Positions 12,440 to 23,330 of a stretch of 64,000 bases of DNA are shown piece after piece. The first letter of the stretch is position 1. Each line of letters starts with the position of its first letter. The translations under genes and the position numbers were made by a program. The stretch lies in assembly GCA_007922305.1 (NCBI GenBank), contig ML677334.1, positions 57,977,967 to 58,041,966 of the forward strand, written 5' to 3'. The notes beneath the pieces were generated by a model, which ran no database searches, was not told the origin of the DNA, and saw only the letters and a list, made by a program, of their open reading frames with translations. The stretch is from Dermatemys mawii (taxonomy: Eukaryota > Chordata > Testudines > Dermatemydidae).

Positions 12440-13870
12440 AGACTTGACTGCCTCGACTGACAATAACAAAAACAGCAACTATGTTGATGCTCTTGAGACA
12501 GTTTTATGAAGCTTAGTGAAAATCACATCTGGCTACTTGAGTGCGTCCTCCACACACTGTTTCATACAAGAGGATCTTGAACTACAAATGAACAGGAAAA
12601 ACAATGAAGATAACAAAGAAGAACACTTTTCAGGTAAGCATGGGGGCATTTTAAGAGCAGACAAGCAGACTCCAGAAAAATAAAATGTGCACGCTTGACT
12701 TATATAAAATAATAGAAGGTTCTCTCTCTTCAACTATCTATTCCAGGAAAAAAGGATAATACCATGAGACATAATAGCCTATAAAACACACACACTGAAA
12801 CAGCCACTATACACAAAACAGTCTTTCTGCCCCTTCCTCCCCGCCCCGTAAGGATGGTGTCAAATGCTCTCTCTTCCCCTGTCCTGTACCCAAAGACTCC
12901 TCTGTTCCTAACGGGGTAGTGGGATAGTTCTCCCTGCTTCTTGCACTAGCTCATTGGTTGTCCTACCTCAGGAGGAAGCAAAGTAAGTAGGGCAGGCAGC
13001 CACTTAGAGAGTATTTCCCTCAGTCAGGGCTAAAATTTACCTGAGTGCTGGGACTTCGTACATCATAGTGAGATTGGCTCCAGCAGGTACCAAATCATGT
13101 TACTTGTAATGAAAGCATCGGAGCCAGTGGCAGTCTTTACTGAAGACAGCTTCATTGTCATCTACGAGGAGTGAAAGGACAGAGTGGCCTCTGGCTTCAG
13201 TCCCATTGCTAGGAGCAGGCTTTGGTGGCCATTTTAGATAAAGGCAAAATGTCATCAAATAGAAGGCCAAGCTTAGAAATCATGAGACTTTTTAAAAACC
13301 AAAAAAATAATAAAAAAACCCAACACCTAACTATAATGGCAATTGTGGTAAAATTGTGATTGCTGGCTACAGTGTCTTATCCCTACCCCTTACTGCCACT
13401 TGTCTGGAAGATCTTGATATACATTAAGTTACATGATTGTGCTGGCTAACATTATTCACCTTCATCTCCTGTGAGGCATTATTGAAGCCACATGAATTCC
13501 TTTGAAAATGCATGCTGATTTTGTAGCAGGGATGCTTAACCCTACAGCCATTTCAGGCATCTAGATGCAAGTGCTAAATATTCATTTTTCCTTTCAAATA
13601 TATATCAGTGTTACTGTTAAAATTATTTCACCAGTAACCCTCCCCTCCCCAACCACTAATACAGCTGGCTCAAGGAGCCCAAAAGAGCACCATGAAGCCA
13701 CTTTATTTCCAGTAATAAAATGGTCAGAAATCAAGTGCTAGGGGAAATACACCAACAAATCTAACCATAAGAGCTGCTCAGTCCAAAGAGGGATCTTAAA
13801 GTGGCAGTTGGCAAGCTGCATGGCTAAGGTATACACACATCGGAGGGACAAAGTCTCACAATGGGATCAG
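12440..13870. other. Intergenic, nothing recognised
   Basis: No gene, RNA gene or named repeat was recognised. The stretch includes short A-rich runs near 13290-13320. Confidence 0.35.
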
Positions 13871-14109
13871 CTTCAAAAGGTGTGACAATGTATAAGAGAG
13901 GTGACCATGTTTACAATGATGGATTACCACTGCTGCACAATTGTGATAAATCTTGTATAAAGTATGTCCTGTAAAGTATCATTGGAAAACTTATAGTCTG
14001 CTAAAGTAGGATTATCCTGTTTATATGCATGTATCATTATTGTATATGAAGTTATGAAACTCTGTGTGTTTGTTTTTCAAATCTTTTGTTTTTCTGGATA
14101 ATACCCCCA

Positions 14110-14400
14110 AGATCAGGGTTTAAATTCAGCCTGAGCTGTATGGAGCCAAGCGTTGGTAAATTTTTGAAAACCCACAGGAGCCCTGGCACTTCCTGCAGGG
14201 CTGACAGCCCGAGCCCCAGTGAGCACCATGGGGCTGAAGCCCTGTGCCTTCATGCCCCACGGGGCTAAAGCTGCAAGCCACCACGCCCCTTCCCGGGCTA
14301 AATCTCTGAGCCCCGGTGCCCCACCCCCACAGCTGAAGCCAGGAGTGCCAAAAGGATGGAGGGGGAGAGGGGTGGTGGTTCCTGGACATAAAGCTCCAAG
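14110..14400. repeat. GC-rich repeat block, class uncertain
   Basis: GC-rich sequence with repeated phrases (ggggctgaagccctgtgcct, ggggctaaagctgcaagcca) that suggest internal amplification inside a dispersed repeat. Overlapping open frames occur on both strands, as is common in GC-rich DNA. None is supported as a gene. Confidence 0.4.
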
Positions 14401-14594
14401 AATTAATACCCTGCACAAAATAGATTGGCTAGCCAGTCTGCTTGATGTCCCATCAAGGACAATTAGCTCTGCCTGAAGAGACCCTCCCGAGGTCTCTTCA
14501 GGCAGCACCTAGGCAATGAATGCCTCACGATTCAGCAAGGCACATGTGACCCAGGACTCCATGTTCGCACCAGTAACTTTCCAGGCACCTGGAC

Positions 14595-14882
14595 CAGCAC
14601 CATCCTTACCCATATGTAAAGTACGCAGCTGCTTAGGGCACCAGGCAGTTTGGGGCCCCAAATTTCCTGGTGCCCTGCACAGCTGTGTGCTACTCCTGCC
14701 CCTGCTCTAGTTGTTCCCGTTCCCCAGTGCCTCCGCCCCACCCCCACTTCCCTGAGCTCTGCAGCAGAGCTAGGCCTGCACTCACCTGGTAGGTTCCCTC
14801 CTACCCCCAAGCCAGCCCAGCCCCCCACACCTCCCAGGCAGGGCATCTGTGTAGGGCCCCCGAATAGCTAGGGACGGCCCTG
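14595..14882. mobile_element. Non-autonomous hAT element, 288 bp, perfect TSD
   Basis: The element is flanked by a perfect 8-bp duplication, acctggac at 14587-14594 and 14883-14890. The left end is cagcaccatccttacc and the right end is agctagggacggccctg, which are imperfect inverted repeats. The inside is GC-rich, with no transposase. Confidence 0.85.
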
Positions 14883-15490
14883 ACCTGGACTAAGAGATAT
14901 CAACTGCAGATTGTGCCATCACTCTCGAACTTCATTCCTGCTTCATTTCTGGACTATGATTTCTAGCAAAGGGAAGCTTTGAATAAGAGAGACTGACTCC
15001 TCCCCCACAGTCTTTTGTGTGATCCAGAGAGATTTATTGCAAGCTAGCAGAATTACCATCACTGCTAATATCCTGACCTATACTCTGAAATCAATTGCAA
15101 TGTATATGATTCCTTGAACCAATTAATAACAGTCTTTTCTTTTTTATTAAACAATCTTTAGTTTAGGCTGCAGCATGAACGATAGATTGACCTGAGGAGT
15201 GGGGCTCGTTTTCTGGAACTGGAAAAACCTTACATGTGGTGCTTTTGGTTTTAATAACCTTATGTCACAAAGTCCAGTTGTCTGGATGGTGATAGGGGCT
15301 GGATTGCCTATAGGTGACAGTTTTGGCTCTTTGTTAACTAGCTTAGTGATGCAGTAACTCACTTTTGTTACTAGCTTGGTGACCTCTGATAGAATAAACC
15401 ACCAGTTTTGGGGTGTCTGTTCTGTTTCCTATAGTCTGTCCTGAATTTGCATTTTCAGCTGTCACCCAAACCAGGGACAGTGACAAAGAG

Positions 15491-16002
15491 ATTAAGGAAG
15501 CACAGTTAAGGTGAATACAGTGCTACTAGCCACTAGGGTGCCATTGCTCCCTAAGGTTGTTGCCTCTTGGGAAGGAATGAGATTCAAGAAACTATTGTCC
15601 ATAGTTGCTGTGATTCTGTGATCATGAGCACAAGTAACAAGTACAAAACCCTAAGAAAATTAGCATTCGGTACAACTGACTACTAGGACTGTTGCCCCAC
15701 AGGGTAGAGCAAATGTGAGGTAAATCTAGCAGAAGGGGTCCTTGCTAGTAGTGTAGAGTCAGCCACAAATCTGCAAGCTTCAGCCATCATGTACACATGA
15801 CAGAGACTGTATAAGAAACACTCGGAACGACAGGCGCACACAACCCATAGCCTAGCCCAGCCCAGCCCAGCCACCAACTGCCTCTCGGAACTTCCTTCTA
15901 TGTTACAGTAGGGAGGGAGAAGAGCTAGGAGCCATTTTGAGCTGTGGGCCACAAGAAGCATGAGGTATCAACCTCTACACTAAGTTAGTAGTAGCAGATA
16001 TT
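15491..16002. other. Upstream flank of the CATSPERD copy
   Basis: This would hold any promoter or 5' UTR of the 16003-18396 gene. I see no TATA box or CpG island. A short (agccc)n run lies at about 15853-15871. A 5' non-coding exon cannot be excluded from sequence alone. Confidence 0.3.
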
Positions 16003-18396
16003 ATGATAACAGCACAACAAATGCCCCCCTCCTGGCAAGTCTCACTAGCTGAACTCTGGCTGTGGCTGTGTTTTGAAATGGGAAGCAGTGGTTCCTGGTC
16101 GTGCACTGTTGAGAGGATAGTGTACTCACGTCAGTCCTTCAGTGCCCAGGACAAGCTGTCAGGTACAGTCCTTAGTTTCACCCGCACTGAACCTTCCTTT
16201 CTACAGTACCCATGTAATGATGGTGACCCTTGGGGACGCCCCAGTCCAGCTCTGTACTTGGGACAGAAGGTTTTCCTCAGCACAGATGCATTTGAAACCA
16301 GCCTCCTGCCACTGACCATCCCTTCTGAGCTAGAGAAACCAAAGGCCTTAGTCAGTGCCACGGCCTTTGTGAAGAAGGATCAGTTAGCAATGGTGATAAA
16401 TGGGCGGGTCTACCTCTACTTCTTCATGGCTGGGGAGGAGAAATGGCTCCTAGGACAGGGGATCAATTCCTTGGTCACTGAGCTCTCAAACACCCACTGC
16501 TGCTACCCAGGGCCGGACCGAGCCTGCCAGGCCATCAGTACGACTATTTTTGCCTATGACACTGGGCATTCAGCCTCCAAAAGCCACATCTTCCTGTCAG
16601 AGGATGGGGGATACACGTTCACCCCTCTGAAGCTGAGTCCAGAACTTCAAGGGGTGCTGCTTGGTGTCTACAATTTTGTTTCCCTCTCCCAGACTGGGCT
16701 GCTCATGAACCGCACCCACAGTGGTGGGGAAGGGAAAGGAGGAGGGGCCTATTTCACATACATTGGGGACAACATGAGCCACAAGTACAGCCACAGCTCC
16801 CTGGGCTTCCACCTGAAGTCCACAGCGGGCTCTGATATCTGGAGTATCCAGCACCCTCGCCTTTGGGGCATCACCATCCTCTGGACCAAAGACACTCTAT
16901 TGGTCTCCTTCAATAATGGCTTGATTGTAGAGCCAGTAACTGTGCTTCAGACAACCTTCCATCCTTTCCCTGGCAGCAGCCTCTGCCATGTGGCCATCAG
17001 CAACACCGAGATTGCAGCCCTGACCCAAAACCGTGAGGTCTTCTATGGCAGCCTAGACATGGTCTCCACAACTATGGTGAACCTTGGAGAGAACACCACC
17101 ACCCAGAAGGGCCTGTGCAGTGCTGTGCTGATATTTGAGAAGGTAGGAATGCTAACCATCTTGAGCCCTATACCTACCAATAGTTCCCAGGCCTATAACT
17201 TCCAGAAATGCATCACTAATATGCAGTCGCTGCTCGTGGACCATAAGATACCTCTGCAAGACTGCCCAGTTGAGATCCTCAAGGGCTATTTCCACAACAA
17301 GATCCATTATATTGACATGCACCAGAAGTTGAACTTTAATGCCACATTTGTGCCAAAGCCGGGCACTGGGACTTTTCCAGTGGTGACTGTGAGCAACCCC
17401 CATGTGCTAGGGTTCCAGGCAAAGATAAGAGAGGATGGGTACACACATGATGGGAACACCAAGTACAGCTTGCACATGCAGCTGCTGCAGCAGTGCTTCT
17501 CTGGCATGGCAGACCCTCATTTCAGTGACACCTTCCTTTCTGGTGGGATGTCTGTCCTTACTGTGGACATCCCCAACAAGGGCATCTGCTGCACTGATAT
17601 GCATCCTTTGTCTGCACTTATTAAAGTAGGATGTCCATCTACTAAACATATTAAAGTTTTTAAAAACACAACAGCATGCAGCAAAGGCCTGTTTAATCAA
17701 GGCACGCTGCAAGATAACTTCACTTATACTATCAGCCACAATTTATATGACGCAAATTTTCTTGCCACACCACAGTTAGGTCAAAGTGATCTTAAAGTTC
17801 TATACAAGTATAGTAAGCTGGGGTGTCCTCTTCTGCTATATTATGATACTCCTTGGCTGCCAGTCCTTGAACTGTGGGAAAACGATGCATTTGTGGAGTA
17901 CGTTTCTGCTGACTTTGTGGTGTTTGAAGTCAATGGACTGTTTAGTTATGATTATCTCTTGACAGCTGCTGAAGCCAATTGTATCTCTCAACCTCAGAAC
18001 TGGACTGCTTTGATACAAAAGCAAGATTCTCCAAATCCACATACTGCATGGAACAGAATGAACTATGAAAGCTGTAAGAATCACAATGGACCTAAATTAG
18101 TATCACCCTCAGTCAAGTATCAAATTCTTCATAAAAATGAAAAGAACAAGATCGTTTTTCCACACTATAATGGCTTTTATATCTTTAAAGCCATTGTTGT
18201 GGACAAGCTATATAGTTACTGTGAATTGTCTGCAACTGTCAGTGTATATGTCACTGGTGCCCTCCCAAAGTCTTACATGCATGCTTGGACAACGTTGACA
18301 GCTTTTCTGACTATCATTCTGATTGCAGTTTTGATGGGCTACCTCCTTCATAAACTATCACTTAAGAAAAAATCCCCAAAAGTTAAAGTATTTTGA
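16003..18396 (+). CDS. CATSPERD: CatSper channel auxiliary subunit delta, intronless copy
   Basis: The 797-codon frame is close in length to mammalian CATSPERD (about 800 aa) and, as I recall that protein, colinear with it from about residue 30 to the membrane segment. Delta is a single-pass auxiliary subunit of the sperm flagellar CatSper calcium channel and is needed for channel assembly and hyperactivated motility. Visible landmarks: a hydrophobic N terminus as likely signal peptide (translation could also start at the Met at 16021), GQKVFLSTDAFETSLLP (about 86-102), a large beta-rich extracellular region, VSNPHVLGFQAKI (463-475) followed by DGNTKY, PQNWTALI, at least eight N-glycosylation sequons, a transmembrane helix at about 762-782, and a short basic tail. 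Mammalian CATSPERD is split by many introns and this copy has none, so it is inferred to be a retrogene. A poly(A) signal lies at 18553-18558, but no poly(A) tail or TSD was found. The intact frame argues for constraint or recent origin. Confidence 0.9.
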   Translation: MITAQQMPPSWQVSLAELWLWLCFEMGSSGSWSCTVERIVYSRQSFSAQDKLSGTVLSFTRTEPSFLQYPCNDGDPWGRPSPALYLGQKVFLSTDAFETSLLPLTIPSELEKPKALVSATAFVKKDQLAMVINGRVYLYFFMAGEEKWLLGQGINSLVTELSNTHCCYPGPDRACQAISTTIFAYDTGHSASKSHIFLSEDGGYTFTPLKLSPELQGVLLGVYNFVSLSQTGLLMNRTHSGGEGKGGGAYFTYIGDNMSHKYSHSSLGFHLKSTAGSDIWSIQHPRLWGITILWTKDTLLVSFNNGLIVEPVTVLQTTFHPFPGSSLCHVAISNTEIAALTQNREVFYGSLDMVSTTMVNLGENTTTQKGLCSAVLIFEKVGMLTILSPIPTNSSQAYNFQKCITNMQSLLVDHKIPLQDCPVEILKGYFHNKIHYIDMHQKLNFNATFVPKPGTGTFPVVTVSNPHVLGFQAKIREDGYTHDGNTKYSLHMQLLQQCFSGMADPHFSDTFLSGGMSVLTVDIPNKGICCTDMHPLSALIKVGCPSTKHIKVFKNTTACSKGLFNQGTLQDNFTYTISHNLYDANFLATPQLGQSDLKVLYKYSKLGCPLLLYYDTPWLPVLELWENDAFVEYVSADFVVFEVNGLFSYDYLLTAAEANCISQPQNWTALIQKQDSPNPHTAWNRMNYESCKNHNGPKLVSPSVKYQILHKNEKNKIVFPHYNGFYIFKAIVVDKLYSYCELSATVSVYVTGALPKSYMHAWTTLTAFLTIILIAVLMGYLLHKLSLKKKSPKVKVF

Positions 18397-18490
18397 CCAT
18401 AATCATTTAGAAACCTAGTAGGGTGTTCAGGGAAAATAATAGGGGTAGTGTTAAGAATTCTCATAGGCTAGTTTTATAGTTCAGAAGAGC

Positions 18491-18497
18491 TATATAT

Positions 18498-18550
<53 letters not shown>
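18491..18550. repeat. (TA)n microsatellite
   Basis: About 60 bases of almost pure TA alternation lie 95 bases downstream of the CATSPERD stop codon and just before an AATAAA at 18553. Confidence 0.9.
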
Positions 18551-18599
18551 GAAATAAACCCGTTTGAGGCAGGCTGGTTAAACTAAGAAATGCCTATGT

Positions 18600-19553
18600 A
18601 TGAAAAAGGAAATGATAGAAGGAACTGTTATATGTTTTCTAACTTTACAAAGGTTGGAAGGATAATGTTCTTACTCCAAACTTTTAGATCTTTAAAGGGT
18701 GAATGTTCCCTTAGATCTATTTTAACATACTAATTTATCTTCCCCAATTCTTTTTCTCATTTTTCATCTAGTAATCTTTCATCTTTTGGCTTATATGAAC
18801 AATCCTTACAGCCTGCTATTTTATTGCTAATATTGCTTTTACATGTATCACCTTTTATTGATGTAGTCAATTATATTAACCTGTTCAAGAGCTGGATCTT
18901 CTCATCCAGCTGACCCTTTCCTCAAAAAGGAATAAGGATGTTCTTGGAGCATGGCCGGTGCTTGTTCCATGGACAGTGTCCATGGAAATCCAATAGATTC
19001 CTCAGTTTCCTCTATTTTATATTCTTCTTGTGATTAGGGTGTATATTTTCTTCCTCTCCCACCATTTGCAATATTAATTTTGGAATGGGATATAAACTAT
19101 TTCATGTGCTGGATGGCAGAATACTGACACTTCTATTGGGTTCTAAAGAACTCTTCATTAAAATAGTGAAGTCCAGTTATTTTCTATGAGAGATTTAAAG
19201 AGATTCTGAAAACATTACTGAAGTTGAATAGCACTTGGCCTCAATGAGATTACTAGTCTGAGAACATACAAATTAACATGAATAAAGGTCGAGGATGTGG
19301 CCCTGGATTAGTTCATTGTGTTCAGTTTTTTAGTTGACAGACCAATGGTTTCCTGTTGTGTCATGTGGTCAGCCAAGTATTACCTATTTAATGAATGTAC
19401 CATGAAACTTTGTTGTGGTCCACTGCCATACGCAATTCATACTCTTCACCACTGAGACACTCATCCCCCTACCTCCCTCCCACCTATACCTACTCTTTCA
19501 AATCTGTATTAATAGATTTTTTTAAGAAACTTTATTGGTTGGTACAATGTATG
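18600..19553. other. Intergenic, nothing recognised
   Basis: AT-rich flank downstream of the CATSPERD copy. No repeat family or gene recognised. Confidence 0.35.
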
Positions 19554-19561
19554 GGCTGACA

Positions 19562-20500
19562 CAGAGGTGGGCAAATTTTTTAGGCCGAGGGCCAAATCGG
19601 GGTTCCAAAATTGTATGGAGGGCGGGGTAGGGAAGGCCCCATCCTCTATCTGACCCCCATCCACTTCCTGCCCCTGACTGCCCCACTCAGAACACACAAC
19701 CTATCTTGCTCCTTGTTCCCTGAACACCCCTCCCAAAACTCCTCAGGGCCCCACTCCCTACCCAACCTCCCTGCTCCCTGCCTGAACCAACCCGTATCCA
19801 CCCACCCCACCTCCTGATAGACCCCCGGGACTCCCCCACCCTATCCAACCCCCTCGTTCCACTTCCCCTGACCACCCGCCCAAAATCTCTGCCCCATCCA
19901 ACCCCCCCACCCCCGCTCCCTGCCCCTGACTCCCCCCGGAACTCTCTGCCCCTTATCCAATCCCCCCACCCCCTTACCATGACGCTTGCCCCTGCCTCTC
20001 CCCTCTCCTGGAACCACAGCACCCCGTGTCCAGGAGCAGCCCCGGACAACCCTGCAGCAGCATGGCTCGGGAAAAGGGGGAGGAGAGATGAGCTCCTGCT
20101 GCTTGGGTCACTGGAGCTCGCAGCCCCATTTTCTTACCACGCTGCTTCCAGCAGTGGCTCAGGCCCCACCGGAGCCATGCCGCTGCAGCGCTGTCCAGGG
20201 CCGCTCCTGGACACGGCACACAGCAGCTCTGAGGGATGGGGGAACGGCGTGTTAAGGGGCAGGGCTGCGAGCTCCAGCAGACTGTGCAGCAGGAGCTCAC
20301 TCCCCCCGCACAAGCCACGCCACTGTCCAGCGCTGCTTCTGGACGCAGGGCGCTGAAGCTCCGGGACAGCAGGGAAGGCGGGGGATGGGCACAGCAGAGG
20401 AGGGGCCGGGGGTAGCCTCCCCATCCAGGAGCTCAGGGGGCTGGGAAAAATTAGCTCGCGGGCCGGATGTGGCCCGTGGGCCGTAGTTTGCCCACCCGTG
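19562..20500. mobile_element. GC-rich non-autonomous hAT element, 939 bp
   Basis: The left end is cagaggtgggcaaa. The right end, ggccgtagtttgcccacccgtg, is its inverted partner. Flanking 8-mers are ggctgaca (19554-19561) and ggctaaca (20501-20508), a target duplication with one mismatch. The inside is very GC-rich, giving several long overlapping open frames on both strands that do not resemble transposase and are dismissed. It shares its ends with the elements at 22356 and 51502. Confidence 0.85.
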
Positions 20501-20509
20501 GGCTAACAA

Positions 20510-21920
20510 CAGTGGCACGCAACAGAAACAAACCAAAAACCACAACATTCATCGTTTAAGAAACCACCTGGTATTTTGTCTACACATTTCATATTGTCTT
20601 AACTATAGAAAAAGTATTTTAATGTTAATTAACATTTTAATATAGCAAAAGTATTTTATGCCGTCTTTACATCTTTGTAGTAAAATTGTTCATTTTTATT
20701 TGTTGCTACCTGAGAGCTCATTTGTGGATTTCTTGTATTTATCAGGCGCAGAGCAAGAGAAGAAAATATAGTTTCTTCAAATAAGGTGCTTTAGATGCAT
20801 TATGCTTATATAGACAAAACTTTCTTTTTTTAACCTCCATGTTATATGAACATTTAGATTTAAAAATATTAATTTGTCAGTTTAAAAAAAAGGGTAATAG
20901 TTCTGTAACTGTGGAATAGAAGATGAGTAGTTAAAGTGAGTTCCCTCATGATTATCCCTTCTGTAAAATCCACCCCCTCATACTTGCCATGCTGGGGATC
21001 CAACTCTCTAGATCAACAACCTGGAAGAGACTCGTGTATTTGCAAGTGAAGGAAGGTGTTCTATTGGGCTGAGTTTTCACCTGTTGTTGGAAAAGTAATC
21101 AAGAAAAAACACAAGAAAAAAAGGACTCCACAGACTGCAAGAAGCAGCAAAATTGTGTCACAAAACTAAATCAATAGGATGCAGTATGGGCAGGAATTAA
21201 AGAGAAGACCTCTCCTCCCAGAAGGCAAATATAGTAATGATAGCACAAAATACAAACGCTCTTTAGATTGATGAAAAAATGTTGACATATTTTGTGAGGT
21301 ACCCCTTTAAATAAACTGGCAGAGTCAAATGAATTGCATAAAATGAATCAAACACATTATTTGATTATCCTTAAATGACATACAACCAAGCTTATTTTAA
21401 TAAGCAGCACAAACCTACTTACAAGTCCAAGATTTCATTTCTTCTAAGTCAAAAATAACCAATCAATAGCTATCCGTGAACTCCAGAGTTCAGCTACATC
21501 ATCAGCTACTGGATAACAGCAAAGTGGATTTTTGATAATCTGGCAAACAGATTTTTAAACAATTTATTATGAATAGAATTCTGTTCTTCAGACTTGCCCT
21601 ACTGGGCTCTCTCTTTCCTTTACCTCTCACATTCACACTGTTGCTAAATTGTACATCATTTTGTTGTACAACACTTTTCAGAACCCATCCATTACTTTTC
21701 AACTCTACTGTCAAATCCCACAACTGTCCCTTGATAATCTCCAGCTAAACTAGAGTAACCATTTTCTCAGTAGTCACCTTGGTCCCCACTCCTCCCGTCT
21801 ATTCAAAATACCACCAAGTTCATTTTCCTCACTCACTTCTGTGACTACATCAACCATCTCAACACATCTCTTTATTAGTTTTACCTCCTTTTAATCATTT
21901 TAACCCCTTCATTCTTGCTT
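20510..21920. other. Intergenic, nothing recognised
   Basis: AT-rich stretch without recognisable genes or repeats. Only short chance frames. Confidence 0.35.
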
Positions 21921-21921
21921 A

Positions 21922-22056
21922 GAATCATAGAATATCAGGTTGGAAGGGACTTCAGGAAGTCATGTAGTCCAACCCCCTGTTCAAAGCAGGGCCAACACCA
22001 ACTAAATCATCCCAGCCAGGGCTTTGTCAAGCCTGACCTTAAAAACCTCTTGCAAG
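21922..22056 (-). mobile_element. CR1 LINE or CR1-tailed SINE, 3' fragment
   Basis: The + strand reads agaatcatagaatatcaggt, then gtccaaccccctgttcaaag and ccagccagggctttgtcaag. This is the complement of the CR1 3' UTR. Only about 135 bp are kept and no tRNA-like head is seen, so CR1 is the likelier source. Confidence 0.8.
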
Positions 22057-22355
22057 GTTCCTCCCAACTCTGCCCTTGTCTACAACTCATTTTTCCTACC
22101 ACTCCTCTGTTCAGGTCATGTGCTCTGCCACTTTTGCCTCCCTCATGCCATTTTCTTAATTTTCCCCTCCACAAGTACCCGTTTTCACTTCACCTGCCCC
22201 ATACCTGGAATGTTCCCTTTGATCCTGTACATGTGGCAATTTCCTGCTCTTTCAACTCCTTCCTCAAAAATCCTTCCCTTAGCACATACTTTGAAAGCAA
22301 ACTAACTAGCATGTTGCATATTGTGCACCACCTAAACCATAACCTGACTCTATAT

Positions 22356-22984
22356 CAGGGGTGAGCAAACTACGGCCCACGGGCCGCATCCAGCCCGCGC
22401 GACCTTCCTGCCCAGCCCCTGAGGCTCCCCCTGCTCCCTCCCCATCTTTTCTCCCTCTCCTGGAGCCTCAGCACGCTGCGTGGAAAGCGCTTTGCGGGGC
22501 AGGGCTGCGCACTCCGGCAGGGAACTGTGGAGCTAGACACACTGCTTTGAGCAGCATGCTAAGGGGGCCAGTGGGTTGGATAGAGGGCAGGGAGTGATTA
22601 GATGGGGTGGAGGTTCGGGGGGGCACTCAGGACAGGGAAAGGGGGGGTTGGATAGGTGTGGGAGTCCTGGGGATGCAGCAGAGAGAGTGGATAGAGGTCG
22701 GGGCAGTCAGAGGACAGGGAGCAGGGTGAGGGTTGGGAGGGTCCCGAGGGGGGGGCAGTTACGGTGGGGGGGTAATCTCTGAGGGAGGCGGTCAGGGGAC
22801 AAAGAGCAGGGGGATTGGATGGGTCAGGGATTCTGAGGGGGGCAGTTAGGGGGAGCAAGTGGGAGGGGGTTGGATAGGGGGCGGGACCAGGCTGTTTGGG
22901 AAGGCACTGCCCTCCCTACCCAGCCCTCTACACAATTTTGCAACCCCAATGTGGCCTTCAGACCAAAAAATTTGCCCACCCCTG
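22356..22984. mobile_element. GC-rich non-autonomous hAT element, 629 bp
   Basis: Ends caggggtgagcaaactacgg and tttgcccacccctg are inverted repeats and match the family at 19562-20500. The flanking 8-mers ctctatat and ttctaaac agree at five positions, as expected for a decayed duplication. The G-rich inside includes repeated gggggcagttagggg-like phrases. No transposase is present. Confidence 0.75.
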
Positions 22985-23290
22985 TTCTAAACAAATTCTA
23001 ATGGCAAAATAGCGTGTGGAATATTATCCCAATTCACTCTGCATGAGAAAACTCCAGACTCCAAAGCCAGCAAGAAGAAAAACCTCCTCTGAGAGAAGTA
23101 TGAGAGTATGCAATTATTGGACAAGCTGGCTGAACTACTGGGCCCAGTGTAAAAGTAACAGGTGAACAGAAAGGAATTGGTAACTGTATAATGAAGGCCA
23201 TTTAGCTCCATCCATTTTCAGTTACACTAACTTTCCTCAGGTGACAAAGAGTCCTGTGGCACCTTAAAGACTAACTGAAATTTTTTCAGA

Positions 23291-23330
23291 GCATGAGCTT
23301 TCGTGGGCTAATACCCACTTCGTCGGATGC
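23291..23330 (-). ncRNA. Hammerhead-like ribozyme core, inverted PLE copy
   Basis: On the minus strand the order is GCAT, CCGACGA, a helix with GTGGG pairing CCCAC, GAAA, GCTC and ATGC. It is the partner of the motif at 25963-26002 and differs by one change in the first core block (T to C). It lies in the inverted 5' copy, so transcripts of both parts could pair with each other. Activity is not shown. Confidence 0.55.

Larger units (their letters stand above)
13880..15490. mobile_element. Possible old LTR-type element interrupted by later insertions
   Basis: A TGTGACAATG start near 13881 and a related gggacagtgaca end near 15486 bracket sequence that looks like a dispersed vertebrate repeat. 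A hAT element (14595-14882) and GC-rich material (14110-14400) were inserted inside it. I found no matching target duplication, so the boundaries and the class are weakly supported. Confidence 0.25.

Noticed and set aside
14086..14871. Overlapping open frames up to 131 codons on both strands
   Set aside because: GC-rich repeat DNA. Frames overlap each other in opposite strands and carry no recognisable motif.
18491..18560. The (TA)n run as the decayed poly(A) tail of the CATSPERD retrocopy
   Set aside because: A poly(A) tail would decay to an A-rich strand, not to TA alternation, and the AATAAA lies after the run, not before it.
19609..20548. Several overlapping open frames of 70-125 codons on both strands
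   Set aside because: They lie inside a GC-rich non-autonomous hAT element. Low stop-codon frequency follows from base composition, and no domain is visible.
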